A stretch of 64,000 bases of DNA, taken from Flavonifractor sp. An82. GTDB taxonomy: Bacteria; Bacillota; Clostridia; Oscillospirales; Oscillospiraceae. The notes beneath the pieces were generated by a model. That model saw only the letters and a program-made list of their open reading frames with translations, was not told where the DNA came from and searched no databases. The DNA lies in the NCBI RefSeq assembly GCF_002159265.1, contig NZ_NFHG01000014.1:29814-93813 (forward strand). Reading direction: 5' to 3'. The translations under genes and the position numbers were made by a program. This document shows positions 55,214 to 63,931 of this stretch, one piece after another. Within the stretch, counting starts at the first letter, position 1. Every line of letters starts with the position of its first letter.

Positions 55214-56620
55214 ATGGAAGAGAAACAAAAGACCCCCGGCGAGCTGCGGCGGGAAGCCCTGCTCTATCAGCCCAAGAACGGCTATGACCGCCTGCCCGCA
55301 GCGGAGGAGGCGGATCTGAACGCATATTGTGAGGACTACAAGAAGTTCCTGGACGCCGGTAAGACCGAGCGGGAGTGCGTGGACGAGACCATCCGTCTGG
55401 CCGAGTACCACGGCTTCAAGCCCTTCACCCGGGGTATGGCCCTCAATCCCGGCGACAAGATCTACCGCTCCAACCGGGGCAAGGCCATCATGCTGGCGGT
55501 CATTGGCAGCAAGTCCCTCAGCGAGGGCGTCAACATCGGAGCCGCCCACATCGACGCTCCCCGGCTGGACCTGAAGCCCAACCCTCTCTATGAGGATTCC
55601 GAGCTGGCCTTCTTCAAGACCCACTACTACGGCGGCATCCGCAAGTATCAGTGGGTGACCATCCCCCTGGAGCTCCACGGCGTCATCGCCCTGAAGGACG
55701 GCACCACCGTGAAGGTGGCCCTGGGCGTGGGCGCTGACGAGCCCCGCTTCACCATTGACGACCTGCTGCCCCACCTGGGCGCCGAGCAGTCCAAGAAGCC
55801 CCTGGGCGAGGCCATTCCCGCCGAGAGTCTGAACCTGCTCATCGGCAGCCGTCCCTTCGCCGGTGACGAGGGTTCTGACCGGGTGAAGCTGGCCATCATG
55901 GACCTGCTCAACCAGAAGTACGGCATCCTGGAGGAGGACTTTATCTCCGCCGAGCTGTCCGCCGTGCCCGCCTTCAAGGCCATGGACATCGGCTTTGACC
56001 GCTCCCTCATCGGCGCCTACGGCCACGACGACCGGGTATGCGGCTTTGCTGCCCTGGCTGCCCTGTTCACCCTGGGTACCCCCGCCCGCACCGCTGTGTG
56101 CATGCTGGCCGACAAGGAGGAGATCGGCTCCGTGGGCGTATCCGGCATGGAGTCCGCCGCCTTCGATACCTTCATGAGCGACCTGTGCGACAGCCAGCGG
56201 GTGCCCCTGAAGGTGTGCTACGAGAAGTCCTTCTGCCTGTCCTGCGACGTGACCGCCGCCTTCGACCCCAACTTTGCCGAGGTGTATGAGAAGCGCAACA
56301 GCGCCCGCATCAACTACGGCATGGGCCTGTGCAAGTACACCGGCGCCCGGGGCAAGTCGGGCGCTTCCGACGCCTCCGCCGAGGTGGTGGCCTACACCCG
56401 TAAGGTGCTGGACGCCGCCGGTGTGGTGTGGCAGATGGCTGAGCTGGGCAAGGTGGACGCCGGCGGCGGCGGCACCGTGGCCTGCTTCATGGCCGAGCGC
56501 GACATCGACACCATCGACGCCGGCGTGCCCGTGCTGAGCATGCACGCCCCCTTCGAGACCGTGTCCAAGCTGGACTGCTATATGACCTACAAGGGCATGA
56601 AGGCGGTCTTTGAGGCATAA
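55214..56620 (+). CDS. M18-family aminopeptidase
   Basis: This 468-residue cytoplasmic zinc aminopeptidase releases N-terminal residues from peptides. Metal ligands lie in NIGAAHIDAPRLDLKP, LADKEEIGSVGVSGMES and the C-terminal VPVLSMHAPFETVSKLD. The length and motif order fit the DAP/ApeA type of M18. AGGAGG precedes the ATG. It is probably cotranscribed with coaE and ends at a strong symmetrical terminator. Confidence 0.93.
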   Translation: MEEKQKTPGELRREALLYQPKNGYDRLPAAEEADLNAYCEDYKKFLDAGKTERECVDETIRLAEYHGFKPFTRGMALNPGDKIYRSNRGKAIMLAVIGSKSLSEGVNIGAAHIDAPRLDLKPNPLYEDSELAFFKTHYYGGIRKYQWVTIPLELHGVIALKDGTTVKVALGVGADEPRFTIDDLLPHLGAEQSKKPLGEAIPAESLNLLIGSRPFAGDEGSDRVKLAIMDLLNQKYGILEEDFISAELSAVPAFKAMDIGFDRSLIGAYGHDDRVCGFAALAALFTLGTPARTAVCMLADKEEIGSVGVSGMESAAFDTFMSDLCDSQRVPLKVCYEKSFCLSCDVTAAFDPNFAEVYEKRNSARINYGMGLCKYTGARGKSGASDASAEVVAYTRKVLDAAGVVWQMAELGKVDAGGGGTVACFMAERDIDTIDAGVPVLSMHAPFETVSKLDCYMTYKGMKAVFEA

Positions 56621-56631
56621 TAAACGAGATC

Positions 56632-56666
56632 AAAAAGTCCGGACCCGATGGGTCCGGACTTTTTTG
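56632..56666 (+). terminator. Terminator between the aminopeptidase and the VanX-like gene
   Basis: A 14-bp stem (AAAAGTCCGGACCC and its complement, three-base loop) with flanking A and T runs serves both convergent genes. Confidence 0.9.
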
Positions 56667-56667
56667 T

Positions 56668-58071
56668 TTATCCAGGCGCGGTGCTGCGGCAGCGGGTGAT
56701 CTCAAAGCCGCCGGTGGAGGTGCGCCCCTCCGCCAGAGTGCGGGCGGCGTAGTCGTTGAAGTGCCACCACTCCGACTCCAGGGGAGTCATGCCCGCATTG
56801 CGGAAGTAGTACCGCAGGGCGATGGCCGGGTCATTCATAGTGTCGGCCAGGGTGGTTTTCCCGGGGCCGGTGGTGGAGGCGGCTGCCATGCTCAGTTCGT
56901 GGATGGGGGTGGGCATCTCGTACTCCTGATACTCCACCAGCTTCAGGTAGGAGTGCCCGCCGGTGGTGCGCAGTTCTGTGCGGGTCACCTTCACCAGGCT
57001 CACATCCACGGCAAAGCCCTTCTGGTGGTTGGAGTAGCCGGTGTTGATGAAGTAGGTCATGGACCAGGGCTCGGTGGTGATGCCTGCCTTCACCTGGGGG
57101 TCCCGCTCCGCCAGGGCGGTGAGGGCCTTGACCACCGCCCGCTGGGTGGCGTAGGGCCGGTAGGCCTCGTACAGCTTCAGGCTGTTGCCCTGGGCCAGGG
57201 CCTTCTGCTGGGCGGCGCAGAGCTTTTTTGCGGTGGAATACAGGGCGGGCATGAGGAACTGCTCCTCATCAAAGCGGGGATTGTACACCTTGCCCTGATA
57301 GAGGGCCTTGCCGGTGATACCGGGGATGTCCTTGCCCGAGCTGGTGTACCGGGAATCATAGGCGTTGGTGGCGTCGTACAGGATGGATGGGATCACGTCG
57401 GGCAGGTTGATCATGCAGAACCGGTGCTCCACCCAACCGGTGCCGTAGCCGGAGGACACCTTCCACCAGCCGCCCTTTTCCGCCAGAATGGTAAAGGAGG
57501 TGCCGGGCGGGAGCACTGCCAGGGCCCCGGCGTAGGGGTCCGGGGTAGGCTGGGCCGACGCCGACAGGGTGCGGGCCACCACTGCCGGGGTGGGGGAGGG
57601 CTGCTCCTCCAAAGGAGTCTGGGCGGGCGGACTTTCCTCCACCACAGGCGGGGTCTCCTCAGGCGTGGGGCTGACCACGGCAGGGGAGGGGGTGGGTACC
57701 GGCGTAGGGGTAACGGTGGGCGTTGGCGTGGGCGTGGGTGTAGGGGTGGGAGTGGGAATGGCCTCCCACAGGCCCGTCAACACCGCCGCGTAGCCGGTGG
57801 CCCCGGTTACCGGCAGCTCCAGTCCGCCGGTGAGCTTGGGGGTACTCCGGTCCAGGGTGTGGTCCTCCTCCCAGACGGGGGCGGTGGGAGTGGGCTCCGG
57901 TGTGGGCTCGGCGGTAGGCGTGGGCGTGGGATCAGGGGTTGCAGAGGGAACGGGGGTTGCCGATGGGGTGGGGCTGAGGGACTGCTCCGGCTGGGGATCA
58001 TGCCCCCCACAGGCGGCCAGACCGGCCAGCAAGGCCAGGGCGCAGAGCAGCGCGGCGCCTCGTCTCAACAT
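56668..58071 (-). CDS. Lipoprotein with SH3 and VanX-like D-Ala-D-Ala peptidase domain (M15)
   Basis: This 467-residue exported lipoprotein has a lipobox LAGLAAC (Cys21) and two Pro-Thr-rich linkers (about 28-65 and 103-180) built of TP repeats. An SH3-like domain follows (about 185-230, PPGTSFTILAEKGGWWKVSSG). The C-terminal peptidase domain has YEAYRPYATQRAV, the zinc motif SNHQKGFAVDVSL and ESEWWHF. The motif order is that of M15D VanX-type dipeptidases, which hydrolyse D-Ala-D-Ala, though extracellular cell-wall carboxypeptidase activity is also possible. It lies 15 bases downstream of the SLH-tagged carboxypeptidase gene, so the two form an envelope operon. No vanRS or vanHA is nearby, so resistance is not implied. 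Confidence 0.85.
   Translation of the reverse strand: MLRRGAALLCALALLAGLAACGGHDPQPEQSLSPTPSATPVPSATPDPTPTPTAEPTPEPTPTAPVWEEDHTLDRSTPKLTGGLELPVTGATGYAAVLTGLWEAIPTPTPTPTPTPTPTVTPTPVPTPSPAVVSPTPEETPPVVEESPPAQTPLEEQPSPTPAVVARTLSASAQPTPDPYAGALAVLPPGTSFTILAEKGGWWKVSSGYGTGWVEHRFCMINLPDVIPSILYDATNAYDSRYTSSGKDIPGITGKALYQGKVYNPRFDEEQFLMPALYSTAKKLCAAQQKALAQGNSLKLYEAYRPYATQRAVVKALTALAERDPQVKAGITTEPWSMTYFINTGYSNHQKGFAVDVSLVKVTRTELRTTGGHSYLKLVEYQEYEMPTPIHELSMAAASTTGPGKTTLADTMNDPAIALRYYFRNAGMTPLESEWWHFNDYAARTLAEGRTSTGGFEITRCRSTAPG
57690..57762. repeat. Low-complexity tandem repeat coding for a Pro-Thr linker
   Basis: A GTGGGC/GTGGGT-type hexamer is repeated about ten times with small changes. On the minus strand it encodes the linker core PTPTPTPTPTPTPTVTPTPV of the VanX-like lipoprotein. 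Copy number may vary between strains. Confidence 0.8.
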
Positions 58072-58086
58072 AATGGTACTCCTTTT

Positions 58087-59535
58087 TTACAGCATGGCCG
58101 TGACCCGGTTGAGCACGGCGGCGGCTTCGGCCCGGGTGGAGGTGGACAGGGGACGCAGCGCATTGCCGCTGCCCCCCTGGAACAGACCGGCGGCGGAGGT
58201 GCGAGCGGCGGCTTCCAGAGCCCAGAGGGCGATGTCACCGTCGTCGGCAAAGCCCAGGCCGTTCTCATCGGGCAGGTCCAGGCAGCGGTTCAGAATGACC
58301 ATCATCTCCTGCCGGGTGATGGGGCGGTTGGGATAGAAGTAGCCGTCGGTGCCGGTAATCAGGTCCAGCCGGGTGGCCTTTTCAATGTAATCCTGGGCCC
58401 AGTGGCCATTGGTGTCGTAGAAGAGAGGCTGAACGGGCTCAGCCTCGGCAGTCTCGTCCTCTTCAACGGGCTCCTCCGGCAGAGCGGGCTCCGGAGGCAG
58501 GGCCCCGGACTGCTCCAGGGCGGTGTACAGCATGGCGGTGAACTCCGCCCGGGTCACCGCTTCGTCGGGACGGAAGGAGTCGCCCTCGGCGTGGAGCTCC
58601 ACCCCCAGCTCCTTCAGATCGGCCACATCCTCCCGGCACCAGTGGTAGGCAACGTCGTCATAGGGGGATTGGTACTCCAGCATGGCAAAGCCGTAGTCCA
58701 GCAGGGCGGTGCTGTCGGTATGGCGGGTGCGGTCGTTGGAGGACTTCATGACTACGGAAATGATGCGGCGGCCATTCTTCACGGCGGTAGCGCTGAGACA
58801 GTAGCCGGCGGCGGAGATGGTGCCGGTCTTGAAACCGTCCGCGCCCTCATAAGCATAGTCCAGGCCGGGCAGCAGCTTGTTGGTGTTGGGGTACCACTTG
58901 CCGTTGAAGGTGACCCCGGTGAGGGAGGTGTAGTTCAGAATCTGGGGGAAACGGTCTATGAAGGCCCGGACCAGAATGGCCTGGGAGCGGGCGGTGAGGT
59001 AGTGGACGTGGGCGCCGTGGGAATTTTCATAGGCGGCGGTCATACCCAGCCGCTTGGCGGTCTCGTTCATCCGTTGGACAAAAGCGGACTCGCTGCCCGA
59101 GATGTACTCGGCCATGACGATGCAGCTGGCGCTGGCCGAGGGGATCAGGATCAGCTTGAGCAGGGTGTCCACCGAAACCTTGGACCCAGCGGTGAGAGGC
59201 ACCGAGGCGGGATAATTTCTGCCGTCCCGGGATTTCTGGGCATTGGCGGCGCTGATGGGCACCATGGTGTCCAGGGTCAGGCGGCCGGCCTCCAGTTCCT
59301 CAAAGATGATGTAAGCGGTCATGACCTTGGTCATGGAGGCGGGGATCCGCATGGTGTCGGCGTCCTTTTCGTAGAGTACCTCGCCGGTGTCATAGTCCAT
59401 GACAATGGCGCTGGCGGCGGTAATGGAGGGCCGCTGGGGCTCCGGTGCGGCCACGGCCACCGAGCTGAGGAGAAGGGCGAGGAGCAGGACCAGTCCTGTG
59501 ACTCGCATGGAAAAACGGGTTTTGCTGGGATACAT
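58087..59535 (-). CDS. D-alanyl-D-alanine carboxypeptidase (S11) with SLH domains
   Basis: This 482-residue penicillin-binding protein trims the terminal D-Ala of wall peptides. After the signal peptide (about 1-30, SVAVAAPEP) come SMTKV (SxxK), the position of the SxN motif, which here reads SAS within IPSASASC, and KTG in GADGFKTGT. The Asn to Ser change is unusual but I believe it is seen in some Clostridia. Three SLH-like repeats end the protein (about 300-482, DVADLKELGVELHAEG, FYDTNGHWAQDYIEK, ALEAAARTSAAGLFQGG). The start at 59535 has GGAG nine bases upstream. It heads the operon with the VanX-like lipoprotein. Confidence 0.9.
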   Translation of the reverse strand: MYPSKTRFSMRVTGLVLLLALLLSSVAVAAPEPQRPSITAASAIVMDYDTGEVLYEKDADTMRIPASMTKVMTAYIIFEELEAGRLTLDTMVPISAANAQKSRDGRNYPASVPLTAGSKVSVDTLLKLILIPSASASCIVMAEYISGSESAFVQRMNETAKRLGMTAAYENSHGAHVHYLTARSQAILVRAFIDRFPQILNYTSLTGVTFNGKWYPNTNKLLPGLDYAYEGADGFKTGTISAAGYCLSATAVKNGRRIISVVMKSSNDRTRHTDSTALLDYGFAMLEYQSPYDDVAYHWCREDVADLKELGVELHAEGDSFRPDEAVTRAEFTAMLYTALEQSGALPPEPALPEEPVEEDETAEAEPVQPLFYDTNGHWAQDYIEKATRLDLITGTDGYFYPNRPITRQEMMVILNRCLDLPDENGLGFADDGDIALWALEAAARTSAAGLFQGGSGNALRPLSTSTRAEAAAVLNRVTAML

Positions 59536-59623
59536 ACATGTCATCTCCGATCCTGGGGGCCAAAGGGCCCGCTGATATTCCACGGGGCGCCGGGTACAGC
59601 TTCCGGTACCGCTGGTTATGCTT

Positions 59624-59653
59624 AGTATGGCATAGGATACCAGCCTTTGTCAA
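59624..59653 (-). promoter_or_regulatory. Promoter of the DD-carboxypeptidase operon
   Basis: TTGACA (59648-59653), 18 bases, CATACT (59624-59629) on the minus strand, about 90 bases before the start codon. Confidence 0.75.
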
Positions 59654-59710
59654 ATGTCGGAAAGGGAGGGGGAAGGATTTGAAAAGGGGATGGAAATGTG
59701 AGGCGAACTA

Positions 59711-59845
59711 TGGTATTATATAATGTAACTGTCTCGCCACGGGACAGCTCCGGCAGGGGAAAACCCGGGCCGGTCAGTCAATTTCAGACGGGTCCGTCCT
59801 GCCCTCAGGGCTCCGGCGGTCCCCACCAATCCAAACGGAGGGATT
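59711..59845 (+). promoter_or_regulatory. Extended -10 promoter and structured leader of uppP
   Basis: TGGTATTAT (59711-59719), overlapping TATAAT (59719-59724), gives a probable extended -10 element without a good -35 box. The roughly 115-base leader holds several short hairpins: CTGTC/GACAG, a CCGG...CCGG stem around GGGGAAAACCC, GACGG/CCGTC and GCCCT/AGGGC. I do not recognise a riboswitch class. This 314-base gap also contains the divergent carboxypeptidase promoter, and I see no ORF in it. Confidence 0.5.
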
Positions 59846-59849
59846 TGCT

Positions 59850-60695
59850 TTGAGCTATCTGATGGCCATTCTGATGGGAATCATCCAGGGTGTGGCGGAG
59901 TTTCTGCCCATCTCCAGCTCCGGCCACCTGGCCCTGTTCCAACAGTTCTTCGGCATGGAGAACATAGAGGAGAAGTACATGCTCTTTACGGTGCTGCTCC
60001 ATTTCGGCACTCTGATCTCGGTATTCATCGTCTACTGGCGGGATGTGCTGGAGATGATCCGGGAGTTTTTCCTGGGCATCGCCGCCCTGGCGGGGAAGGA
60101 CACCGGTACCCCGCCGCCTCCGGCCCGGCGGATGGTGATGCTCATCATCATCGGCACTCTGCCCCTGTTCGTCATGGTCTTTTTGCAGGACGCGGTGAAC
60201 GCCCTGTTCGCCAGCTCCATCATGGTGTCCATTGCCCTGCTGTTCACCGGCTGTATCCTGTATTTCTCCGACCGCATGGCCAAAGGCCATAAGACCGCCA
60301 AGAACGCCACCGTGGTGGACGCCCTCATCGTGGGCTGCGGCCAGGCCCTGGCGGTGATCCCCGGCCTGTCCCGCTCCGGTACCACCATTTCCGTGGGCAT
60401 GATGCGGGGCTTCGACCGGTCCTTTGCGGTCCGCTTCTCCTTCCTGCTGTCCATGCCCGCCATCGTGGGCGCCAACATCCTGGAGCTGAAGGATGCGGCC
60501 CAGGCAGGCGTCAATATGACCGAGGTGCCTATGTATGTGGTGGGCGTGGTAGTGGCCGCCGTGGTGGGCTACTTCGCCATCCGGCTGGTCAAGCTGCTCT
60601 CCGACAAGGGCAAGTTCGGCAAGTTCGCCTATTACTGCTGGGTGATGGGTCTTGGCAGCCTCATCGCCGGCATTGTGAAGACTGTGGTGCTGTAA
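59850..60695 (+). CDS. uppP: Undecaprenyl-diphosphatase
   Basis: This 281-residue membrane enzyme recycles the C55-PP lipid carrier for peptidoglycan synthesis and can confer bacitracin tolerance. Both BacA motifs are present: GVAEFLPISSSGHL (residues 13-26) and PGLSRSGTTISVGM (about 170-183). Eight hydrophobic segments are apparent. The start is TTG at 59850, with GGAGG eight bases upstream, and the first in-frame ATG (codon 5) would cut into the first helix. It is followed by the ftsK-type gene after 60 bases. Confidence 0.94.
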   Translation: MSYLMAILMGIIQGVAEFLPISSSGHLALFQQFFGMENIEEKYMLFTVLLHFGTLISVFIVYWRDVLEMIREFFLGIAALAGKDTGTPPPPARRMVMLIIIGTLPLFVMVFLQDAVNALFASSIMVSIALLFTGCILYFSDRMAKGHKTAKNATVVDALIVGCGQALAVIPGLSRSGTTISVGMMRGFDRSFAVRFSFLLSMPAIVGANILELKDAAQAGVNMTEVPMYVVGVVVAAVVGYFAIRLVKLLSDKGKFGKFAYYCWVMGLGSLIAGIVKTVVL

Positions 60696-60755
60696 AGCAC
60701 CTTGCGCTGCCCCCCGCCTGAGGGCGGGAAACCGACCCCGAAAGGATCTGATACC

Positions 60756-63443
60756 ATGGCCACAGCAAAGAAGAAAAGTATCGGCGGGAAGCGGACCGCG
60801 TCTTCCAGCCGGTCCTCCTCTTCCAAACGCACTACCACCACCAGTACCCGCAGCAAAAAGCCCGCCCCCCGGCCTGTGCGCCGGGAGGTGGGGGCGGTGG
60901 TGTGCCTGCTGCTGGCCATTTTTGCCGCTCTGGGCTACTTCCATATCCAGGCCATCTTCATCGACTTCTTCTGTGGCCTGGTGAAGGGCCTCATCGGCTA
61001 CGGTTATCTGCTTCTGCCTCCTATGCTGCTGGTGGCCAGCGGCATCCTGGCCTTCCACCGTGGCCGCCCGGTGCAGCTGCGGGTGTGGTGCGCCCTGCTG
61101 CTGCCGGTGCTGGCCGGCGGATTCTTCCATCTGCTTCTGGCCAAAGGGGAGTACACCTGGACTATGGAGCTGCCCAAGCTGCTGTGGACCCAGGGTGAGA
61201 CCATGGCCAGCGGCGGTGTGGTCAGCGGCGTCATGGCCCTGGGCCTCACCGCTGTGTTCAGCAAGATCGGCGCCGGCATCATCTTTGTGCTGCTGGGCGC
61301 GGTGCTGATGATGGTGGCCTTCCGCATCTCTCCCACCGAGGTGGTGGACAGCCTGCGCAGCCGTCCCCGGGCGGAGTATGAAGAGGAGGAGCTGCCCGAG
61401 CCCCGTCCCCGCCGGAGAGCGGCGGAGCCGGTGCGGGAGTCCGCCAAGCAGCAGCCCCCTCAGATCGACATTCCTGTGGACGACGGCCCCCTGGTAGGCA
61501 AAAAGCGGGAGCCCAAGCCCATCGAGAAGAAGGAGCGCTTCTTCAACCGCAAGCCCTCGGTGCCCACCCCCGATCAGGTACTCACCGGGACCACGGAGAC
61601 GGAAGCCGCGGCGGAGCTCCCCGAAGAGGAGGCCCTGCCCTTTGCTGCCCCGGTGGAGCCTGCCCCTCAGCCGGTCCAGCCGGAGCCTGTGGTCCAGCAG
61701 GCGCAGCCTGAGCCCGAGCCCGCCCCTCAGCCGGTGCCCGAAATTGAGCGGGAGCCGGCAGTGCCTCCCACGACCGCCGCTGCCACGAAAGCCCGGCAGA
61801 GGGAGGAGGCCGCCCAGGCGGCTGCCGAGGTGGCCCAGGACATCGAGCGCAGCCTGGAGGAGGAGCCCATGGCCTACCAGTACCCCCCCGTCTCTCTGCT
61901 GACGGAGGGGGAGGGGGTGTCCAGCTCCGATGTGGCGGGAGAGCTGCGGGCCAATCAGGCCCGCCTCAGCGACACCATCCGCTCCTTCGGCATCGATGCC
62001 AGCATCTCCAACGTGACCCGGGGCCCTTCGGTGACCCGGTACGAGCTGGAGCTGGACCAGGGCGTGCGCCTCAACAAGCTGACCAACCTGGCCGACGATA
62101 TCGCCCTGGCCCTGGGCGCCACCGGCGTGCGCATTGCCCCCATTCCCAACAAGATCTCCATGGTGGGCATCGAGGTACCCAACCGCCTGGTGTCCCCGGT
62201 CTATATCCATGACGTCATCGATTCCAAGGAATTCCGGGACAACCCCTCCAAGGTGTCCTTCGCCGTGGGCAAGGACATCGGCGGCAACAACATCGTGGGC
62301 AACATCGCCAAGCTGCCCCACCTGCTCATTGCCGGTACCACCGGCTCCGGTAAGTCGGTGTGTACCAACTCCCTCATCATCTCCCTGCTGTACAAGGCCA
62401 CCCCGGAGGAGGTCCGCCTCATCATGGTGGACCCCAAGATGGTGGAGCTGGGCATCTACAACGGCATCCCCCATCTGCTCATCCCGGTGGTCACCGACCC
62501 CAAGAAGGCGGCGGGCGCCCTGCAGTGGGCGGTGGTGGAAATGATGAAGCGGTACCGGGCCTTCTCCGAGATCGGGGTCCGGGATCTGGCCAGCTACAAC
62601 GCCCACGCCGCCAAAACCGACGGCATGGAGAAGATGCCCCAGATCGTGGTGGTTATCGACGAGCTGGCCGACCTGATGCTGGTGGCCGCCAAGGAGGTGG
62701 AGGAATCCATCTGCCGGGTGGCCCAGATGGGTCGTGCCGCCGGTATGCACCTGATCATCGCCACTCAGCGGCCCTCTGCCGACGTGATCACCGGTCTGAT
62801 GAAGGCCAACATCCCCAGCCGCATTGCCTTTGCTGTGGCCTCCTCTCTGGAGTCCCGCATCATTCTGGACACCACCGGCGCGGAGAAGCTGGTGGGCCGG
62901 GGCGATATGCTGTACTTCCCCCTGGGCTCCGGCAAGCCCCAGCGTGTCCAGGGCTGTCTCATCTCCGACGAGGAGGTGGCCGCCGTGGTGGGCTTCATCA
63001 AGCAGAACAGCGGCGGGGCCGAGTACGACCAGGAGATCATGCACGACATCGAGAAGCACGCCGCCGAGAAGGAGAAGGGCTCTAAGGGCGTGGGCGGCTC
63101 TGCCCCCGAGGATGTGGGGGACGACTACGACGAGCTGCTGCCCTCCGCCATCGAGGTGGTGGTGGAGACCGGTATGGCCTCTGTTTCCATGCTCCAGCGG
63201 CGGCTGAAGTTGGGCTACTCCCGTGCTGCCCGTTTGGTGGACCAGATGGAGGAGAAGGGTGTCGTTGGCCCCTTCGAGGGTTCCAAGCCCCGCCAGGTGC
63301 TCATCACCAAGGAGCAGTGGCAGGAGATGCAGTTCAAGCAGGACATGGCCGGCGGCGCGCCGGAGCCGGTGCCCGACGAGCTGGAATTTGAAGGGGACGC
63401 CATCCCTCAGAGCCGAGACATGCCCCCCTTTGATATGGAGTAA
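60756..63443 (+). CDS. ftsK: FtsK/SpoIIIE-type DNA translocase
   Basis: This 895-residue protein pumps chromosomal DNA through the septum at division or sporulation. A basic Ser/Lys-rich N-terminus is followed by four or five membrane helices (about 45-200), a Pro/Glu-rich linker (210-400, with repeated EP and QP), the RecA-like motor with Walker A IAGTTGSGKSVCTNS (about residue 527) and Walker B VVVIDELADLM, and a C-terminal gamma winged helix (about 790-850, MASVSMLQRRLKLGYSRAARLVDQM) that reads DNA polarity. The start MATAKKKSIGG at 60756 has AAAGG upstream. Whether it is the sporulation or vegetative translocase cannot be told from sequence alone. Confidence 0.95.
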   Translation: MATAKKKSIGGKRTASSSRSSSSKRTTTTSTRSKKPAPRPVRREVGAVVCLLLAIFAALGYFHIQAIFIDFFCGLVKGLIGYGYLLLPPMLLVASGILAFHRGRPVQLRVWCALLLPVLAGGFFHLLLAKGEYTWTMELPKLLWTQGETMASGGVVSGVMALGLTAVFSKIGAGIIFVLLGAVLMMVAFRISPTEVVDSLRSRPRAEYEEEELPEPRPRRRAAEPVRESAKQQPPQIDIPVDDGPLVGKKREPKPIEKKERFFNRKPSVPTPDQVLTGTTETEAAAELPEEEALPFAAPVEPAPQPVQPEPVVQQAQPEPEPAPQPVPEIEREPAVPPTTAAATKARQREEAAQAAAEVAQDIERSLEEEPMAYQYPPVSLLTEGEGVSSSDVAGELRANQARLSDTIRSFGIDASISNVTRGPSVTRYELELDQGVRLNKLTNLADDIALALGATGVRIAPIPNKISMVGIEVPNRLVSPVYIHDVIDSKEFRDNPSKVSFAVGKDIGGNNIVGNIAKLPHLLIAGTTGSGKSVCTNSLIISLLYKATPEEVRLIMVDPKMVELGIYNGIPHLLIPVVTDPKKAAGALQWAVVEMMKRYRAFSEIGVRDLASYNAHAAKTDGMEKMPQIVVVIDELADLMLVAAKEVEESICRVAQMGRAAGMHLIIATQRPSADVITGLMKANIPSRIAFAVASSLESRIILDTTGAEKLVGRGDMLYFPLGSGKPQRVQGCLISDEEVAAVVGFIKQNSGGAEYDQEIMHDIEKHAAEKEKGSKGVGGSAPEDVGDDYDELLPSAIEVVVETGMASVSMLQRRLKLGYSRAARLVDQMEEKGVVGPFEGSKPRQVLITKEQWQEMQFKQDMAGGAPEPVPDELEFEGDAIPQSRDMPPFDME

Positions 63444-63448
63444 CGGAA

Positions 63449-63856
63449 ATGGAAAAGTATGTGATCACCCCTGCCGGGGAGCGGGAGAGCGAAGCGATCC
63501 ACGCCGGTCTGCGGGCCTACAACCGGCAGTTCGTGCCTGATACGGCGGACCTGTCCCTGGCGGTCACCGATGAAAACGGGCGGATCATCGGCGGCTGCGA
63601 CGCCTTCCGGATGGGGGAGCTTGCCATGCTGGATGTGCTGTGGGTGGCGGAGGACCACCGGGGCACCGGCCTGGGCGCCTGTATCCTGGAGCAGCTGGAG
63701 GAGAATGCCGCCCAACAGGGCGCCAAACGGCTGGAGCTGAATACCGTCGGCTTTCAGGCCCCCGGCTTTTATGAGAAGCTGGGCTACCGCCGCTTCGGCG
63801 CGGTGGAGGAGGGGACCGGTGCCTACGGCCACTATTTCTACGCCAAAGAGTTGTGA
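63449..63856 (+). CDS. GNAT-family N-acetyltransferase
   Basis: This 135-residue acetyltransferase follows ftsK by five bases and is surely cotranscribed. The acetyl-CoA loop is VAEDHRGTGLGACILEQLEE, and the C-terminus APGFYEKLGYRRFG is standard for GNAT. The GGCDAFRMGELAMLDVLW strand pair matches small GNATs of the ElaA or PhnO sort. The substrate is unknown. Confidence 0.88.
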   Translation: MEKYVITPAGERESEAIHAGLRAYNRQFVPDTADLSLAVTDENGRIIGGCDAFRMGELAMLDVLWVAEDHRGTGLGACILEQLEENAAQQGAKRLELNTVGFQAPGFYEKLGYRRFGAVEEGTGAYGHYFYAKEL

Positions 63857-63863
63857 TGCAGAG

Positions 63864-63899
63864 AAAAGGAGCGCGGCCAGATGACCGCGCTCCTTTTTG
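63864..63899 (+). terminator. Terminator of the ftsK-GNAT unit
   Basis: A 13-bp stem (AAAAGGAGCGCGG with its complement) with a seven-base loop and five T residues. Confidence 0.9.
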
Positions 63900-63908
63900 T
63901 ATAAAGAA

Positions 63909-63931
63909 AACCACTCGCTAGGCGAGTGGTT
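63909..63931. repeat. Ten-bp perfect hairpin at the right edge, possible IS200/IS605-like end
   Basis: AACCACTCGC-TAG-GCGAGTGGTT forms a perfect hairpin just after the ftsK unit terminator. It is followed about 50 bases later by a TATAAT box (63979-63984) pointing right. Short subterminal hairpins followed by a promoter occur at the left end of IS200/IS605 elements. It could equally be a minus-strand terminator (TTTTCTTTAT follows on that strand). The gene it would serve lies outside the window. Confidence 0.4.

Noticed and set aside
56668..58071. Vancomycin-resistance cluster suggested by the VanX-like domain
   Set aside because: No vanHA, vanRS or D-Lac ligase is nearby, and the ddl at 44128 has the Tyr typical of D-Ala-D-Ala ligases.
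56761..59625. A 954-codon open frame on the plus strand opposite the VanX-like and carboxypeptidase genes
   Set aside because: Same reasoning: the minus-strand genes have signal peptides, catalytic motifs and ribosome sites, and the plus-strand frame has none.
59805..63059. A 1,084-codon open frame on the minus strand opposite uppP and ftsK
   Set aside because: It is antisense to two clear genes. The His/Gln/Gly-rich product has no recognisable domain.
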